Source: Marinimicrobium alkaliphilum
Lineage (GTDB): Bacteria > Pseudomonadota > Gammaproteobacteria > Pseudomonadales > Cellvibrionaceae
Assembly: GCF_003259155.1 (NCBI RefSeq)
Contig: NZ_QGMQ01000001.1
Location: forward strand, 186,001 to 250,000
Reading direction: 5' to 3'
Length of the DNA stretch: 64,000 bases
Shown: piece after piece, positions 49,215 through 58,557 of the stretch
Layout of the letters: each line of letters starts with the position of its first letter
Position numbering within the stretch: position 1 is the first letter of the stretch
Notes under the pieces: model-generated
What the model was told of the DNA's origin: nothing
Databases searched by the model: none
Seen by the model: only the letters and a program-made list of their open reading frames with translations
Program-made: the position numbers and the translations under genes

Positions 49215-51302
49215 TTACTTTTCGGCGGCGATCTTCTCTTTTTCTTTGGCGATCACGGTCTCGGCCACGTTGGCCGGGCAGCCAGCGTAGTGTGAGAACT
49301 CCATGGAGAACTGACCGCGGCCAGAGGTCATGGTGCGCAGGGTGCTGATGTAACCGAACATTTCTGAAAGCGGTACATCGGCTTTAATGCGAACGCCGGT
49401 AGCGCCTGGCTCCTGACCGGAGATCATGCCGCGACGACGGTTCAGGTCACCAATAACATCACCCACGTGATCTTCCGGGCTGTACACGTCCACCTTCATG
49501 ATTGGCTCAAGCATCTGCGGGCCGGCCTTGGGCATGGACTGCCGGAAGGCGCCTTTGGCGGCGATTTCGAATGCGATCGCCGAAGAGTCAACGGCATGGG
49601 AAGCACCGTCTGTCAGCTCGACAACCACGTCCAACACCGGGAAGCCGGCCAGAGGGCCAGTGCCCATCATGGACTTGAAGCCTTTCTCGATGGCTGGGAA
49701 GAATTCCTTGGGAACGTTGCCGCCCACAACCGAGGAGGTAAAGGTAAAGCCGGTGTTCGGCTCGCCGGGCTTGATGGTGTAGTCGATCTTACCGTACTGA
49801 CCGGAACCACCAGACTGCTTTTTGTGGGTGTAGCTGTCCTGGATCTCTTGGGTGATGGTTTCGCGGTAGGCCACCTGCGGCTGGCCGACAGTCAGCTCAA
49901 CCCCGTAGGTGCGCTTGAGGATATCCACTTTAATATCCAGGTGCAGCTCGCCCATGCCTTTGAGGATGGTCTCACCCGAGTCGATATCGGTCTCAACGCG
50001 GAAGGTGGGGTCTTCGGCGACCATCTTGCCGATGGCGATACCCATCTTCTCGGTGGCGCTCTTGTCTTTCGGGAACACCGAGATGGAGATTACAGGCTCC
50101 GGGAACACCATGGCTTCCAGGGTGCAGGGGTGCTTGGGATCACAAAGGGTATGACCGGTCTGCACGCTTTTCATACCCACGATGGCGATAATGTCGCCCG
50201 CGGTGGCGAAAGACAGCTCATTACGCTCGTTGGCCTGCATCTCAACCATCCGGCCCACACGCTCGGTTTTGCCGGTGAAGGAGTTGAGGATGGTGTCGCC
50301 TTTGTTCAGCTTGCCGGAGTAGATGCGCACGAAGGTCAGGGCGCCGAAACGGTCGTCCATAATCTTGAACGCCAGGGCGCGGAAGGGCTCGTCGGGGGAC
50401 ACGATGGCGTGTTTGCCGGTCGGGTTACCTTCTTCGTCGGTCAGCGGCTGCGGGTTCACTTCCTGCGGCGCGGGCAGGTAGTCGACAACGGCGTCCAGCA
50501 GCAGCTGCATACCTTTGTTTTTGAAGGCCGAACCACAGTAGGTGGGGAAGAAAGCCAGCTCCAGGGTGCCCTTGCGGATGCAGCGCTTAATGTCGTCTTC
50601 GCTGACTTCCTCGCCTTCCATGTAGGCCATCATCAGGTCGTCGTCCATCTCGACGGCGTTTTCAATCAGCTGGTCGCGGTACATCTCGACGTCATCAACC
50701 ATATCGGCCGGTACATCGGTGACGGTGTAGTTTTCCGGCAGGCCAGTCTCATCCCAGACGTAGGCTTTGCGGGTCAGCAGGTCCACTACGCCCGAGAAGG
50801 TGTCTTCGCGGCCGATGGGCAGGGTCATGATCAGCGGCTTGGCGCCCAAAACCTTTTTTACCTGATCGGTGACGCGCAGGAAGTCCGCACCGATGCGGTC
50901 CAGCTTGTTGACGAAAATCAGTCGCGACACCTTGGAGTCGTTCGCATAACGCCAGTTGGTCTCGGACTGGGGCTCCACGCCGCCAGAGCCGCAGAACACG
51001 CCGATACCGCCGTCAAGTACCTTCAACGAACGGTAAACCTCCACGGTAAAGTCAACGTGCCCGGGGGTGTCGATGACGTTGAAGCGGTGCCCTTTCCAGA
51101 AGCAGCTGACGGCGGCCGACTGGATGGTGATGCCGCGCTCGGCTTCCTGGTCCATGAAGTCGGTGGTGGATTCACCCTCGTGCACTTCGCCGAGCTTGTG
51201 AATTCTACCCGTCAGCTTAAGGATACGCTCCGTGGTAGTGGTTTTGCCGGCGTCTACGTGGGCGAAGATGCCGATGTTGCGGTAAAGGGATAGATCAGTC
51301 AT
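49215..51302 (-). CDS. fusA2: Elongation factor G, second paralogue (FusA2 type)
   Basis: This 695-residue translational GTPase has G1 [18 protein letters not shown] (residues 11-28), G2 with GITIQSAA, G3 DTPGHVD and G4 NKLDRIGAD. Domains II to V follow, ending [19 protein letters not shown]. The opening [20 protein letters not shown] matches the second EF-G of pseudomonads better than the str-operon form, and no rpsL, rpsG or tuf gene is nearby. It promotes ribosomal translocation or ribosome recycling. It converges on hipT, sharing the terminator region. ATG 51302 is used; upstream codons have no homology. Confidence 0.9.
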   Translation of the reverse strand: MTDLSLYRNIGIFAHVDAGKTTTTERILKLTGRIHKLGEVHEGESTTDFMDQEAERGITIQSAAVSCFWKGHRFNVIDTPGHVDFTVEVYRSLKVLDGGIGVFCGSGGVEPQSETNWRYANDSKVSRLIFVNKLDRIGADFLRVTDQVKKVLGAKPLIMTLPIGREDTFSGVVDLLTRKAYVWDETGLPENYTVTDVPADMVDDVEMYRDQLIENAVEMDDDLMMAYMEGEEVSEDDIKRCIRKGTLELAFFPTYCGSAFKNKGMQLLLDAVVDYLPAPQEVNPQPLTDEEGNPTGKHAIVSPDEPFRALAFKIMDDRFGALTFVRIYSGKLNKGDTILNSFTGKTERVGRMVEMQANERNELSFATAGDIIAIVGMKSVQTGHTLCDPKHPCTLEAMVFPEPVISISVFPKDKSATEKMGIAIGKMVAEDPTFRVETDIDSGETILKGMGELHLDIKVDILKRTYGVELTVGQPQVAYRETITQEIQDSYTHKKQSGGSGQYGKIDYTIKPGEPNTGFTFTSSVVGGNVPKEFFPAIEKGFKSMMGTGPLAGFPVLDVVVELTDGASHAVDSSAIAFEIAAKGAFRQSMPKAGPQMLEPIMKVDVYSPEDHVGDVIGDLNRRRGMISGQEPGATGVRIKADVPLSEMFGYISTLRTMTSGRGQFSMEFSHYAGCPANVAETVIAKEKEKIAAEK

Positions 51303-51476
51303 AGCGCTCTCTAAAGCTGGGTTGAACACGGGGGTGAAAATAGGCTGCGAATATACTGGAAACTGGGGAATTTTGCTCGTTAAAAATGACGAATTTTCGA
51401 CCAGCGGCCTAGTTTTGCCTCCTCAGACCGCCAATTCTGGTTAAGTTGAGCAGGGATGGGGGCAAACACCCTCGTC

Positions 51477-51550
51477 TCAGACGAAACAGTCTATTCCATC
51501 CAGCGCCATGTGAATCAGCAGGCCCAGGCCAATCAGCCTGGTTTTAGGCC
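51477..51550 (-). pseudogene. Possible C-terminal remnant of a DUF6122-like membrane protein
   Basis: In a frame offset from the MOSC gene, the minus strand reads about 22 residues, RLIGLGLLIHMALDGIDCFV then stop. This resembles the last helix of DUF6122 proteins (GLLxHMxLDxxDC). Nothing else of such a gene is seen, so it is a fossil or a coincidence. The rest of 51303-51543 has no gene. Confidence 0.3.
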
Positions 51551-52038
51551 AGGCGCACCACCTTGTCTCCCACCGTCATACGGCCATTTTGAATGATCCG
51601 CGCACAGAGGCCCCCATAACCAAACATCGCCGCTGCGCCACCGGGACCCAGCGCTTCGTTCATACGGGAGCAGGGGTGACAGAGGGCGGTGGTTTCCAGC
51701 ACCGCTTCGCCAACCTGCAAGCGCTGATGGCGCAGGAGGTTGATATTCATTCCAGAAATCACCAGATTGCGCCGCAATAGCGCCGGGTCGATACTGGAAT
51801 GGCCGGTATAACGACAGATCGATTCGATAAATTCGCGGCTGATGAGTGTCACCTGGCGAGCGGAGCCAGGCGTTTTGGTCATGCGATGATCCCCCTCCAG
51901 CCCCTGGTCCTCTACCGCCCAGGCGCTGCCTACCACCTGAACAGCGCCTCGCCTTTCACTGCGTAAGCCGATCCATTCAAGCCGGCCCTCCGGGAGGCTT
52001 TGGCACAGCTTGTCGAGCAGGCGGGCTTGGGCTTTCAT
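51544..52038 (-). CDS. MOSC domain-containing protein
   Basis: This 164-residue single-domain protein belongs to the MOSC (molybdenum cofactor sulfurase C-terminal) family. It has GLEGDHRMTKTPGSARQVTLI, then RRNLVISGMNINLL, and HPCSRMNEALGPGGAAAM with the conserved Cys that in this family is proposed to carry sulfur or bind molybdopterin. The final GLCARIIQNGRMTVGDKV fits the barrel end. It is cytosolic. It follows a Pro-rich membrane protein by 50 bases and may be co-transcribed with it. Confidence 0.93.
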   Translation of the reverse strand: MKAQARLLDKLCQSLPEGRLEWIGLRSERRGAVQVVGSAWAVEDQGLEGDHRMTKTPGSARQVTLISREFIESICRYTGHSSIDPALLRRNLVISGMNINLLRHQRLQVGEAVLETTALCHPCSRMNEALGPGGAAAMFGYGGLCARIIQNGRMTVGDKVVRLA

Positions 52039-52088
52039 GCGGTAGTTTCCTATGGGTGTCCAGGTATCCAGATTTACGACTGTTACGG

Positions 52089-52847
52089 CTAGCGGCGGTC
52101 CAGTGTTCTTTGCATAGAGCGTAGCATGCTCTCTCCCTCGGTTAACTGCCCTTTACAGCGGGTTGGTAACTCCCAGCTGGTTGTTCCGTGCGTGTCGCCT
52201 GCGCTACGCATGCATCTGCCATTGCCCAGGTCCATCCAGGTTTCGCCGGAGGCATCCTGCCAACTGGAGAGGTCGGGCCTTTCGGTGTTACGCAGGCGCT
52301 CGCGCCTTGCGCGGGCGTCGCTGATCTGGTTCCTGAGGCCCGGATGAAACACGTTGCCGGGAGTTGATTCGCTGGTGGCGGGCAGCGGGTGCGGAGAGGT
52401 ATCCAGAGTGTGAATATCAATCCCGGGTTTATCCGGGGTAGTCTCTTCGGTTGCTGCTGTGCTCTCAGGTCGTGGGGGAGACTCTGGTGTGGTGGGTTCT
52501 TCCACCGCTGTGTTCTCTTCAGGGGGTGGGGGGAGCTCTGCCGCGACGGGTTCTTCCGCCGCCGGGGAATCCTGCTCCAGCACAGTCTCTGCTATTGCGG
52601 TGTCTGTCACGGCGGTATCGAAAGTGATGCGTAGGCTGGGCTTGGGGGCGACTGCCTTCACATCTATTGGCCGGGGTGCCCATAGTGCCAGCAGGATGGC
52701 GTGTCCTACCAGCGAGGCCAGTAAGGTTAACCACAGGGTTCTTCCGGCGCCCTGGGGCGGCGGTTTGTCCTCGCTCAAAGTGCCAGTCTGGGCCAGGGAA
52801 GCGAGATGCAGAGGGCAAATATCCCTTACCGGTAGATCTTTATCCAT
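52089..52847 (-). CDS. Pro/Glu-rich single-pass membrane protein
   Basis: This 252-residue protein has a cytoplasmic N-terminus of about 37 residues and one transmembrane helix (LWLTLLASLVGHAILLALWA). A low-complexity Pro/Glu/Thr-rich periplasmic stretch (about residues 95-150) follows, and then a small C-terminal domain (DLSSWQDASGETWMDLGNGR, two or three Cys). The layout recalls TonB-like energy transducers, but the C-terminal TonB motif is not evident. It may be a spacer protein crossing the periplasm. Function unknown. Confidence 0.72.
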   Translation of the reverse strand: MDKDLPVRDICPLHLASLAQTGTLSEDKPPPQGAGRTLWLTLLASLVGHAILLALWAPRPIDVKAVAPKPSLRITFDTAVTDTAIAETVLEQDSPAAEEPVAAELPPPPEENTAVEEPTTPESPPRPESTAATEETTPDKPGIDIHTLDTSPHPLPATSESTPGNVFHPGLRNQISDARARRERLRNTERPDLSSWQDASGETWMDLGNGRCMRSAGDTHGTTSWELPTRCKGQLTEGESMLRSMQRTLDRR

Positions 52848-52906
52848 AAAATGATCTGAGTGATGGTCGGGTCTTCACGGACAGACAGGCGCTGTGAAAG
52901 TTCCCA

Positions 52907-53419
52907 ATGGCCATCTTTCTCAGCTGCGAAGAGGTGGGCCACATCATCTCAAATGCCACCAATGGCAAGCCGGCGCCTGTTCTGGACATGATCAAGCGGG
53001 TGATGCTCGCCTATGAGATGGGCAACGATGACCTGCACCTGAAAAACCTGAGCCTGCACCGCGCAACCGCTGACGCACGCTACAGTTATTACGACCGACT
53101 GACCCCGAACTACGACGTGCTCTTCTGTGACAGCTTTGAGCGCCCGAGCCAGGACAGCTTTCTGGGGCTGGACCTGCTGGCCAACGACGACTTTACGGAA
53201 AGCTACGAGCGCTTGGGTTTTTATACGCTGGCGGATTTTATTGAGTTGGGGCGTCGGCTGCAGATTCCAGAGCGAGCGGTTAAAAACTTTGCCAGCAAGC
53301 TCGTCGCCTTGGAGGATAAGGCGGCCGCCCTGATTCAGAGCAGCTATATACCGGAGGTTATGCGTGAGAGGGTGGAGACTGTGTTGCGGGAGCGGCTTAA
53401 TGTCGTGAGTCCTGGGTGA
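52907..53419 (+). pseudogene. Truncated second hipT (kinase C-terminal part only)
   Basis: A frame of 170 codons aligns with HipT residues 162-327 at high identity, including GNDDLHLKN and LTPNYDVLF, so the catalytic Asp residues remain. The SIS loop, the ATP-binding Lys and the first 160 residues are absent. The joint is abrupt near 52919, after MAIF. No hipB or hipS lies beside it. It is most likely a decayed duplicate and not an expressed kinase. Confidence 0.85.
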
Positions 53420-53538
53420 GGGGCGCGAAGCGCCCACTCTGGGTTGGGTTCGAGCGAAATCACAAGCTGGACAACCATCAGTCAACGACAGGTTCACTCT
53501 GAAACGGTCGTCACCCGAGATTTTTACTATAGCTCGCT

Positions 53539-56500
53539 CTAATCTTCAAGTTCCTGCTCACCAGTTAATTTTTTAGTTTCACTTATTTCCGTTGTAATTT
53601 TAAGCTTTAGAATTTTTCGTAGCTCGTCAACTTTTTTCACGACCTCATCGCTTTGGCTGCCAAATCCAGAGAGGTGGTCAGTTAATTGAGATATCGTATC
53701 TGCTCTTGCTTTCTCCACGCAACTCCTCCAATCCGCTGGGCTTTGCTTAATGTATTCTAAAGCGAAATCAATGTCGTACATCAAAAGTTGTATGAGAATC
53801 TTAGATATCGATGTTTCTGGATTCTTGACTAACGGGATATCCCTAAATAGGTCTGGGAATGTTGAAATAGCAATGCTGAGTCCGTTCGGCTCCACTGGAC
53901 GTTTATCTAATCTCTCGAAGACGTCCCTGGAAACTGCCTTTCTGCTGCTGGAGGGAAGTGCGAGCCAAAAAGCTGAATGGTTTTTAGGGTACTCTTTCGG
54001 GTCGTCCCTTAACGAAGTTAGCTCGCATACGAAGTCTGTCAATGGGGCCCTTAGTTGATTGGGTGAGATTTTACCTTTGATTTCGTTCGCTCGAGAAAGA
54101 AATAGCTTGCGATTGTGGTCCGGTTCGCGAAGTGCATTTTCCCACTCTGAAGCTGTGAGAGACTTTAGGTGATTTTCTACATGATTAATAAGATTTGTCC
54201 ACGTTCTATCACCTAGTTTGTCAATATCTTCTATCAGCTTGGCATCAATCAATTCGATATTCAGATTGCTCGGTGCTTCGTTGGGTGTGTATTGCCCAGT
54301 TTTTATAAGGGTGGAGTCTAAGGTTTCTTGGTCAAACTCGACCTTCAGTACCGAGTAATGGGACGCTAAGGTTTTTAAGTTGATGGCTGGGCAGTTGTCT
54401 TTGTTGAAAATATTTTCTAGAACCGCTCTGAACATTGCATGCTTTGGGTTTTCCGAAAATGCCGATATCCATAAGTTGATATTTCCAAGGTTAATGATAA
54501 TGTCAGAAATACAGCTAATTACTTCGGTCGACAAGTCTCCCTGGTAGCGTTCAATGAACCGTTTTTGTTTTGGTCTAAGGTCGCCAAAAGGTGGTTTGTT
54601 GGCGGAAGCTGAAGGCCTTGGGGGATCAGATAGGAAGGAGAACACTGTCAACCAAATCGTATATGCAATGCTTTTCCAGTCTCCTTCGCTATCTGCTTCT
54701 GATGCATGCCATCCTAAAATTCCCTCATTTATTAAAAGTCTTAATTTTTTTACTACTTCGTCATCTCTTTGAATGTCTGAGGCGACAAGCGCTAAAGCCT
54801 TGAGGTAGGCTTGGCGATCTTCTGAGCCGTTTAATGGTCCGCTTTGAAGTATATTTACAAGCTTGTCAAAAATCTTTGTTTTTTCTGCTTTTTTAAATGC
54901 AAATTTAAGCTCGGTCCACGCATAGGAAAAAAGTTTTGGGTGGTCATTACCTAAGTTAGCTAAGCTTTCCGTAAGCTCTGAAGTAACTTTTTCCGATATC
55001 TTGGTGATGTCTTGAAAGTGAATATCGATCTCGTTGCAGTCAATGGCCATACCAAGGAGTATCTGAGGGCTGTAAGGGATGCTTAGTTGTTTTGTGCAGG
55101 ATTGGAAGCACTCGTTGCCATGTTGGTCTCTCACTTCCTTCAATAAACCACCAATAAGTCTTATCCATTGGCGTCCTGACTCAAGAGTTTTCTCTTGGGG
55201 GAGGTTGCTGTTTGCCCATGCCGAAACTGTCCGGACTAGACTCGGTAGCAAAGGACTTTGAGTGATAGCTACAAGTTTAAATAACTTTGTGTGCGAATCC
55301 CAATTGTCTGGTGTTAGTTGAGTTAGATGAGAAACTGCATCCGAGAAGTGCTTGTTGCAAAGTTCTTTAATTGGTGTCTCTAAAGATAACTCCGCGTAGT
55401 TGGATAACGCGGTTTCAAAATCATCAATCGATGAGTTGGCCCAATTCTGGGTATGTTGACTTAATATGCGATCAAGTTGTTGCTTAAAGCCGGGAGCGTG
55501 GCTCAGGTTTATGATTCGGCTGCTATCAGGGCTTTTAAATGCTGAAATGATATCCCTTTCTAAAAGTACCTCCAGAGCAATTCTTGGTTCCACATTGTAA
55601 GCTAGCGCCGCGAGTTCTCGATCAAGCTCAGGCGTAGAAAAGTGTCTATATCTTGAATCAATTGTTCCAATATTTTGTAAGCATCTTGGATTTCTTTCGA
55701 TTTTTGATCTATGAAGTAGGAAAATTGTAATTGCTTCGATAGAAATGCTCCCTTGCCACTGGTGCCAAAGCATCCCGGTGTCATTTACCAGTGACTTTAT
55801 TTGTCTCGGGGTTGGATTTAATGAGTTCTTATTCAGGAATATATCGAACAATTGAAAGGCGCGATATTTTTCACCAGCTGATATCTGGTTGTCCAAGGCT
55901 TTATCTAGGCAGTCGGTGAAAAAAGCTTCTACATCAGAGGTGACAGGAGGGGCAACAGATATGATTGCGCTAAAAGTTTTTCTGAAAACGTCTTCATAGA
56001 CGTAGTCAATAGGTTTTTCTTTCGGATTTTCATTTTCTTTGTTTGACGTGTCTTCAAAAGTGTTGATGATGTATTGGCGATCGTAGGGAACCACGGCTGT
56101 TACTATAGATTGGTGTTGCCTTCTTTCTTGGTTGTCTCTTGAGAAGACTGCTCTAACGTTCGACCACACTTCCTGAATATGGCTGGAGGGGAGTCTATCA
56201 ATGTTGTCAAAAATAAATACGATTCTCTGTTCGTTCGGTTGAGCTAGGGATAGGATCTCTGTGAACAAATCATGGAACTCAAACTTGGTGGGGTCTCCAT
56301 CTCGTATGGTTTGTGTGACTATGTCTTTGTCAGATTTTCCGATGAATAATGAAAAACTACTGTCGAGTGCCTTTCGGAGGGATTTTTTTTCTTTCCACAG
56401 GGTTATAGTTTGAGTTAAGAAGCTTAAGATGACCGCGAATATAATGGTTAGTGCTGCCAGATGACCATGATCTACAAGGATGGTAAACAAAAAAGGGATT

Positions 56501-57030
56501 TGTTCCCTTTCTGTTGGCTCGTTTAAATGTAGACTTGCTGAGAAAGGGCTGAGCCAAAGAGCAATAAATGGCAGCATGAATAGTGCTGTCATAAAAATAT
56601 AGCCAAAAATAGAAAACTGACGCTCGCTCTTAGTGTCGACTTCTTTTGTTTTTCCCTGGATTTTCTTTTTCAGTCGCTCTGCTTCTTTGTGATGGATAAA
56701 GGGGGTTGACCAACAGAGAAACTCCTCTAGAAATGCTCTTCTAAAATCTACGCTTTGGTTCGTCCATAGATCGAACGTGAAGAACTTAAATTTTGATGGG
56801 TATGATTTTTCTAGCTCCTTCTCTGCCATGGCTACTACTGTAGTTTTCCCGCTTCCCCAAGCTCCCTCCAGCCCTATCGAGCGGTTGTCATTTGAGAACT
56901 TTAAAATAGCATTGGCAAGTGATCTAGCTGAGCGTTCATGCCCTTTTCCTGTAAACACATCCTCGTGAGACGCGTCATCCGACAGGAACTCAAAAGTAGT
57001 ATTTTCTGTGTGATCGTCAGTTTTCTGCAT
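53539..57030 (-). CDS. KAP-family P-loop NTPase with two membrane segments
   Basis: This large protein (1163 residues from ATG 57030; a second start at 57048 adds six) has an N-terminal KAP NTPase domain. Walker A is EGAWGSGKTT (about residues 55-64) and Walker B is RIVFIFDNIDRLP near residue 270. Two transmembrane helices (about 140-165 and 190-210) lie between them, as in KAP ATPases. The remaining 700 residues are helical with no recognised domain. The gene is visibly AT-rich against its neighbours, indicating acquisition. KAP proteins include phage-exclusion factors such as PifA. It stands alone between a hipT fragment and nrdB. Confidence 0.85.
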   Translation of the reverse strand: MQKTDDHTENTTFEFLSDDASHEDVFTGKGHERSARSLANAILKFSNDNRSIGLEGAWGSGKTTVVAMAEKELEKSYPSKFKFFTFDLWTNQSVDFRRAFLEEFLCWSTPFIHHKEAERLKKKIQGKTKEVDTKSERQFSIFGYIFMTALFMLPFIALWLSPFSASLHLNEPTEREQIPFLFTILVDHGHLAALTIIFAVILSFLTQTITLWKEKKSLRKALDSSFSLFIGKSDKDIVTQTIRDGDPTKFEFHDLFTEILSLAQPNEQRIVFIFDNIDRLPSSHIQEVWSNVRAVFSRDNQERRQHQSIVTAVVPYDRQYIINTFEDTSNKENENPKEKPIDYVYEDVFRKTFSAIISVAPPVTSDVEAFFTDCLDKALDNQISAGEKYRAFQLFDIFLNKNSLNPTPRQIKSLVNDTGMLWHQWQGSISIEAITIFLLHRSKIERNPRCLQNIGTIDSRYRHFSTPELDRELAALAYNVEPRIALEVLLERDIISAFKSPDSSRIINLSHAPGFKQQLDRILSQHTQNWANSSIDDFETALSNYAELSLETPIKELCNKHFSDAVSHLTQLTPDNWDSHTKLFKLVAITQSPLLPSLVRTVSAWANSNLPQEKTLESGRQWIRLIGGLLKEVRDQHGNECFQSCTKQLSIPYSPQILLGMAIDCNEIDIHFQDITKISEKVTSELTESLANLGNDHPKLFSYAWTELKFAFKKAEKTKIFDKLVNILQSGPLNGSEDRQAYLKALALVASDIQRDDEVVKKLRLLINEGILGWHASEADSEGDWKSIAYTIWLTVFSFLSDPPRPSASANKPPFGDLRPKQKRFIERYQGDLSTEVISCISDIIINLGNINLWISAFSENPKHAMFRAVLENIFNKDNCPAINLKTLASHYSVLKVEFDQETLDSTLIKTGQYTPNEAPSNLNIELIDAKLIEDIDKLGDRTWTNLINHVENHLKSLTASEWENALREPDHNRKLFLSRANEIKGKISPNQLRAPLTDFVCELTSLRDDPKEYPKNHSAFWLALPSSSRKAVSRDVFERLDKRPVEPNGLSIAISTFPDLFRDIPLVKNPETSISKILIQLLMYDIDFALEYIKQSPADWRSCVEKARADTISQLTDHLSGFGSQSDEVVKKVDELRKILKLKITTEISETKKLTGEQELED

Positions 57031-57247
57031 TGCTAAATACCTGCGCATCCAATATTTTGGATATTCCGTTTATCATCATTGGCCTTCGTCCTTTCTGTGT
57101 GGTTTGGCGGCGGGCGTCCAATGCTAGGGAGAACAGCGAGCAAAATTCACTCGGGAAGGGCGCCACTAAAGTGGTCCATTTTGGTGCGGGACGGCCGTCC
57201 TTGGCCAGTATTTCGGGATTGTTTTTGGTGGTTAACGGAGCCGGAAA

Positions 57248-58495
57248 TTAATCCCAGTTCAACGCACCCCCTGTCTGATACTCAATCACGCGCGTTTCAA
57301 AGAAGTTTTTCTCTTTGCGCAAGTCCATGATTTCGCTCATCCAGGGGAAGGGGTTCTTGGCGCCCGGGTACTGCTCTTTCAGGCCGAGCTGCGCGAGGCG
57401 GCGGTTGGCGATGAAGTGCAGGTACTCTTCCATCATGGCGGCGTTCATGCCCAGTACGCCGCGGGGCATGGTGTCGCGGGCGTAGGCGATTTCCAGTTCG
57501 GTGCCTTCCAGGATCATCTGGGTGGCTTCCTTCTGGAACTCTGGGGTCCACAGGTGCGGGTTTTCCAGTTTGATCTGGTTGATGACATCGATGCCGAAGT
57601 TCAGGTGCATGGACTCGTCGCGCAGGATGTACTGGAACTGTTCCGCGACGCCGGTCATTTTGTTGCGCCGGCCCATGGACAGGATCTGGCTGAAGCCACA
57701 GTAGAAGAAGATGCCTTCGGTGACGGCGTAGAAGGCGATCAGGTTGCGCAGCAGCTCCTGGTCGGTTTCCGGGGTGCCGGTGTTGAAGGTGGGGTCGCCC
57801 AGGGTCTGGGTGTGCTTCAGGCTCCAGGCGGCTTTGTTGGCGACGCTGGGCAGTTCGCGGTACATGTTGAAGACTTCCGCTTCGTCCATGCCCAGTGACT
57901 CGATGCAGTACTGGTAGGCGTGGGTGTGAATGGCTTCTTCAAAGGCCTGACGCAGGATGTACTGGCGGCACTCGGGGTTGGTGATCAGCCGGTAGATGGC
58001 CAGCACCAGGTTGTTGGCGACCAGGGAGTCGGCGGTGGAGAAGTAGCCGAGGTTGCGCATGACGATGCGACGCTCGTCGTCGGTCAGGCCGTCGCGGCTT
58101 TTCCACAGGGCGATGTCCGCGGTCATGTTGACCTCTTGGGGCATCCAGTGGTTGGCGCAGCCGTCCTGGTATTTCTGCCAGGCCCAATCGTATTTGAAGG
58201 GCACGAGCTGGTTGAGGTCGGCGCGGCAGTTGATCATGCGCTTGTCGTCGACTTCGATACGGGCGGCGCCCATTTCCAGCTCTTCCAGGCCCGGTGCCGG
58301 GTCCAGGTGTTCCAGTGACTCGCGCGCAGCTTTGACCGCGTCGCTCACGGGGCCGGAATCGCTGGCGCTGGCAGCGGTGTTGTAGCTCGGCGCCGCTTGC
58401 TCTTTCACGGCCGGCTCGGGCTCTTTATAGGCCGCCGGTGCCGGTTTGCTTTGTGCGGGGGCTTCGTCTTGGTGGAATTCATCCCAACTTAACAT
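57248..58495 (-). CDS. nrdB: Ribonucleotide reductase class Ia, beta (R2) subunit
   Basis: This 415-residue subunit holds the di-iron tyrosyl-radical cofactor. Iron ligands appear in the DGLTDDERR region, [12 protein letters not shown] (Glu, His and the radical Tyr spaced as E-xx-H-xxx-Y), FFYCGFSQI and the RDESMHLNF motif. The N-terminal 90 residues are a Pro/Ala-rich extension beyond the usual R2 start, and the C-terminus ends GGALNWD, which docks to NrdA. It follows nrdA by 62 bases. ATG 58495 is chosen because the longer frame has no homology. Confidence 0.95.
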   Translation of the reverse strand: MLSWDEFHQDEAPAQSKPAPAAYKEPEPAVKEQAAPSYNTAASASDSGPVSDAVKAARESLEHLDPAPGLEELEMGAARIEVDDKRMINCRADLNQLVPFKYDWAWQKYQDGCANHWMPQEVNMTADIALWKSRDGLTDDERRIVMRNLGYFSTADSLVANNLVLAIYRLITNPECRQYILRQAFEEAIHTHAYQYCIESLGMDEAEVFNMYRELPSVANKAAWSLKHTQTLGDPTFNTGTPETDQELLRNLIAFYAVTEGIFFYCGFSQILSMGRRNKMTGVAEQFQYILRDESMHLNFGIDVINQIKLENPHLWTPEFQKEATQMILEGTELEIAYARDTMPRGVLGMNAAMMEEYLHFIANRRLAQLGLKEQYPGAKNPFPWMSEIMDLRKEKNFFETRVIEYQTGGALNWD

Positions 58496-58557
58496 AGTGC
58501 CTATCCTTTCAATCAGTTGATGTGTTGCGTGTCGTCGAATCAGGGCGAATGCCTGCC

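Noticed and set aside
49467-51293. A 608-codon open frame on the plus strand
   Set aside because: It lies exactly opposite fusA2, whose protein has all EF-G motifs; the antisense frame is an effect of GC-rich codon use.
52907-53419. A second functional HipA-type kinase
   Set aside because: The ATP-binding Lys, the Gly-rich SIS loop and the antitoxin genes are missing.
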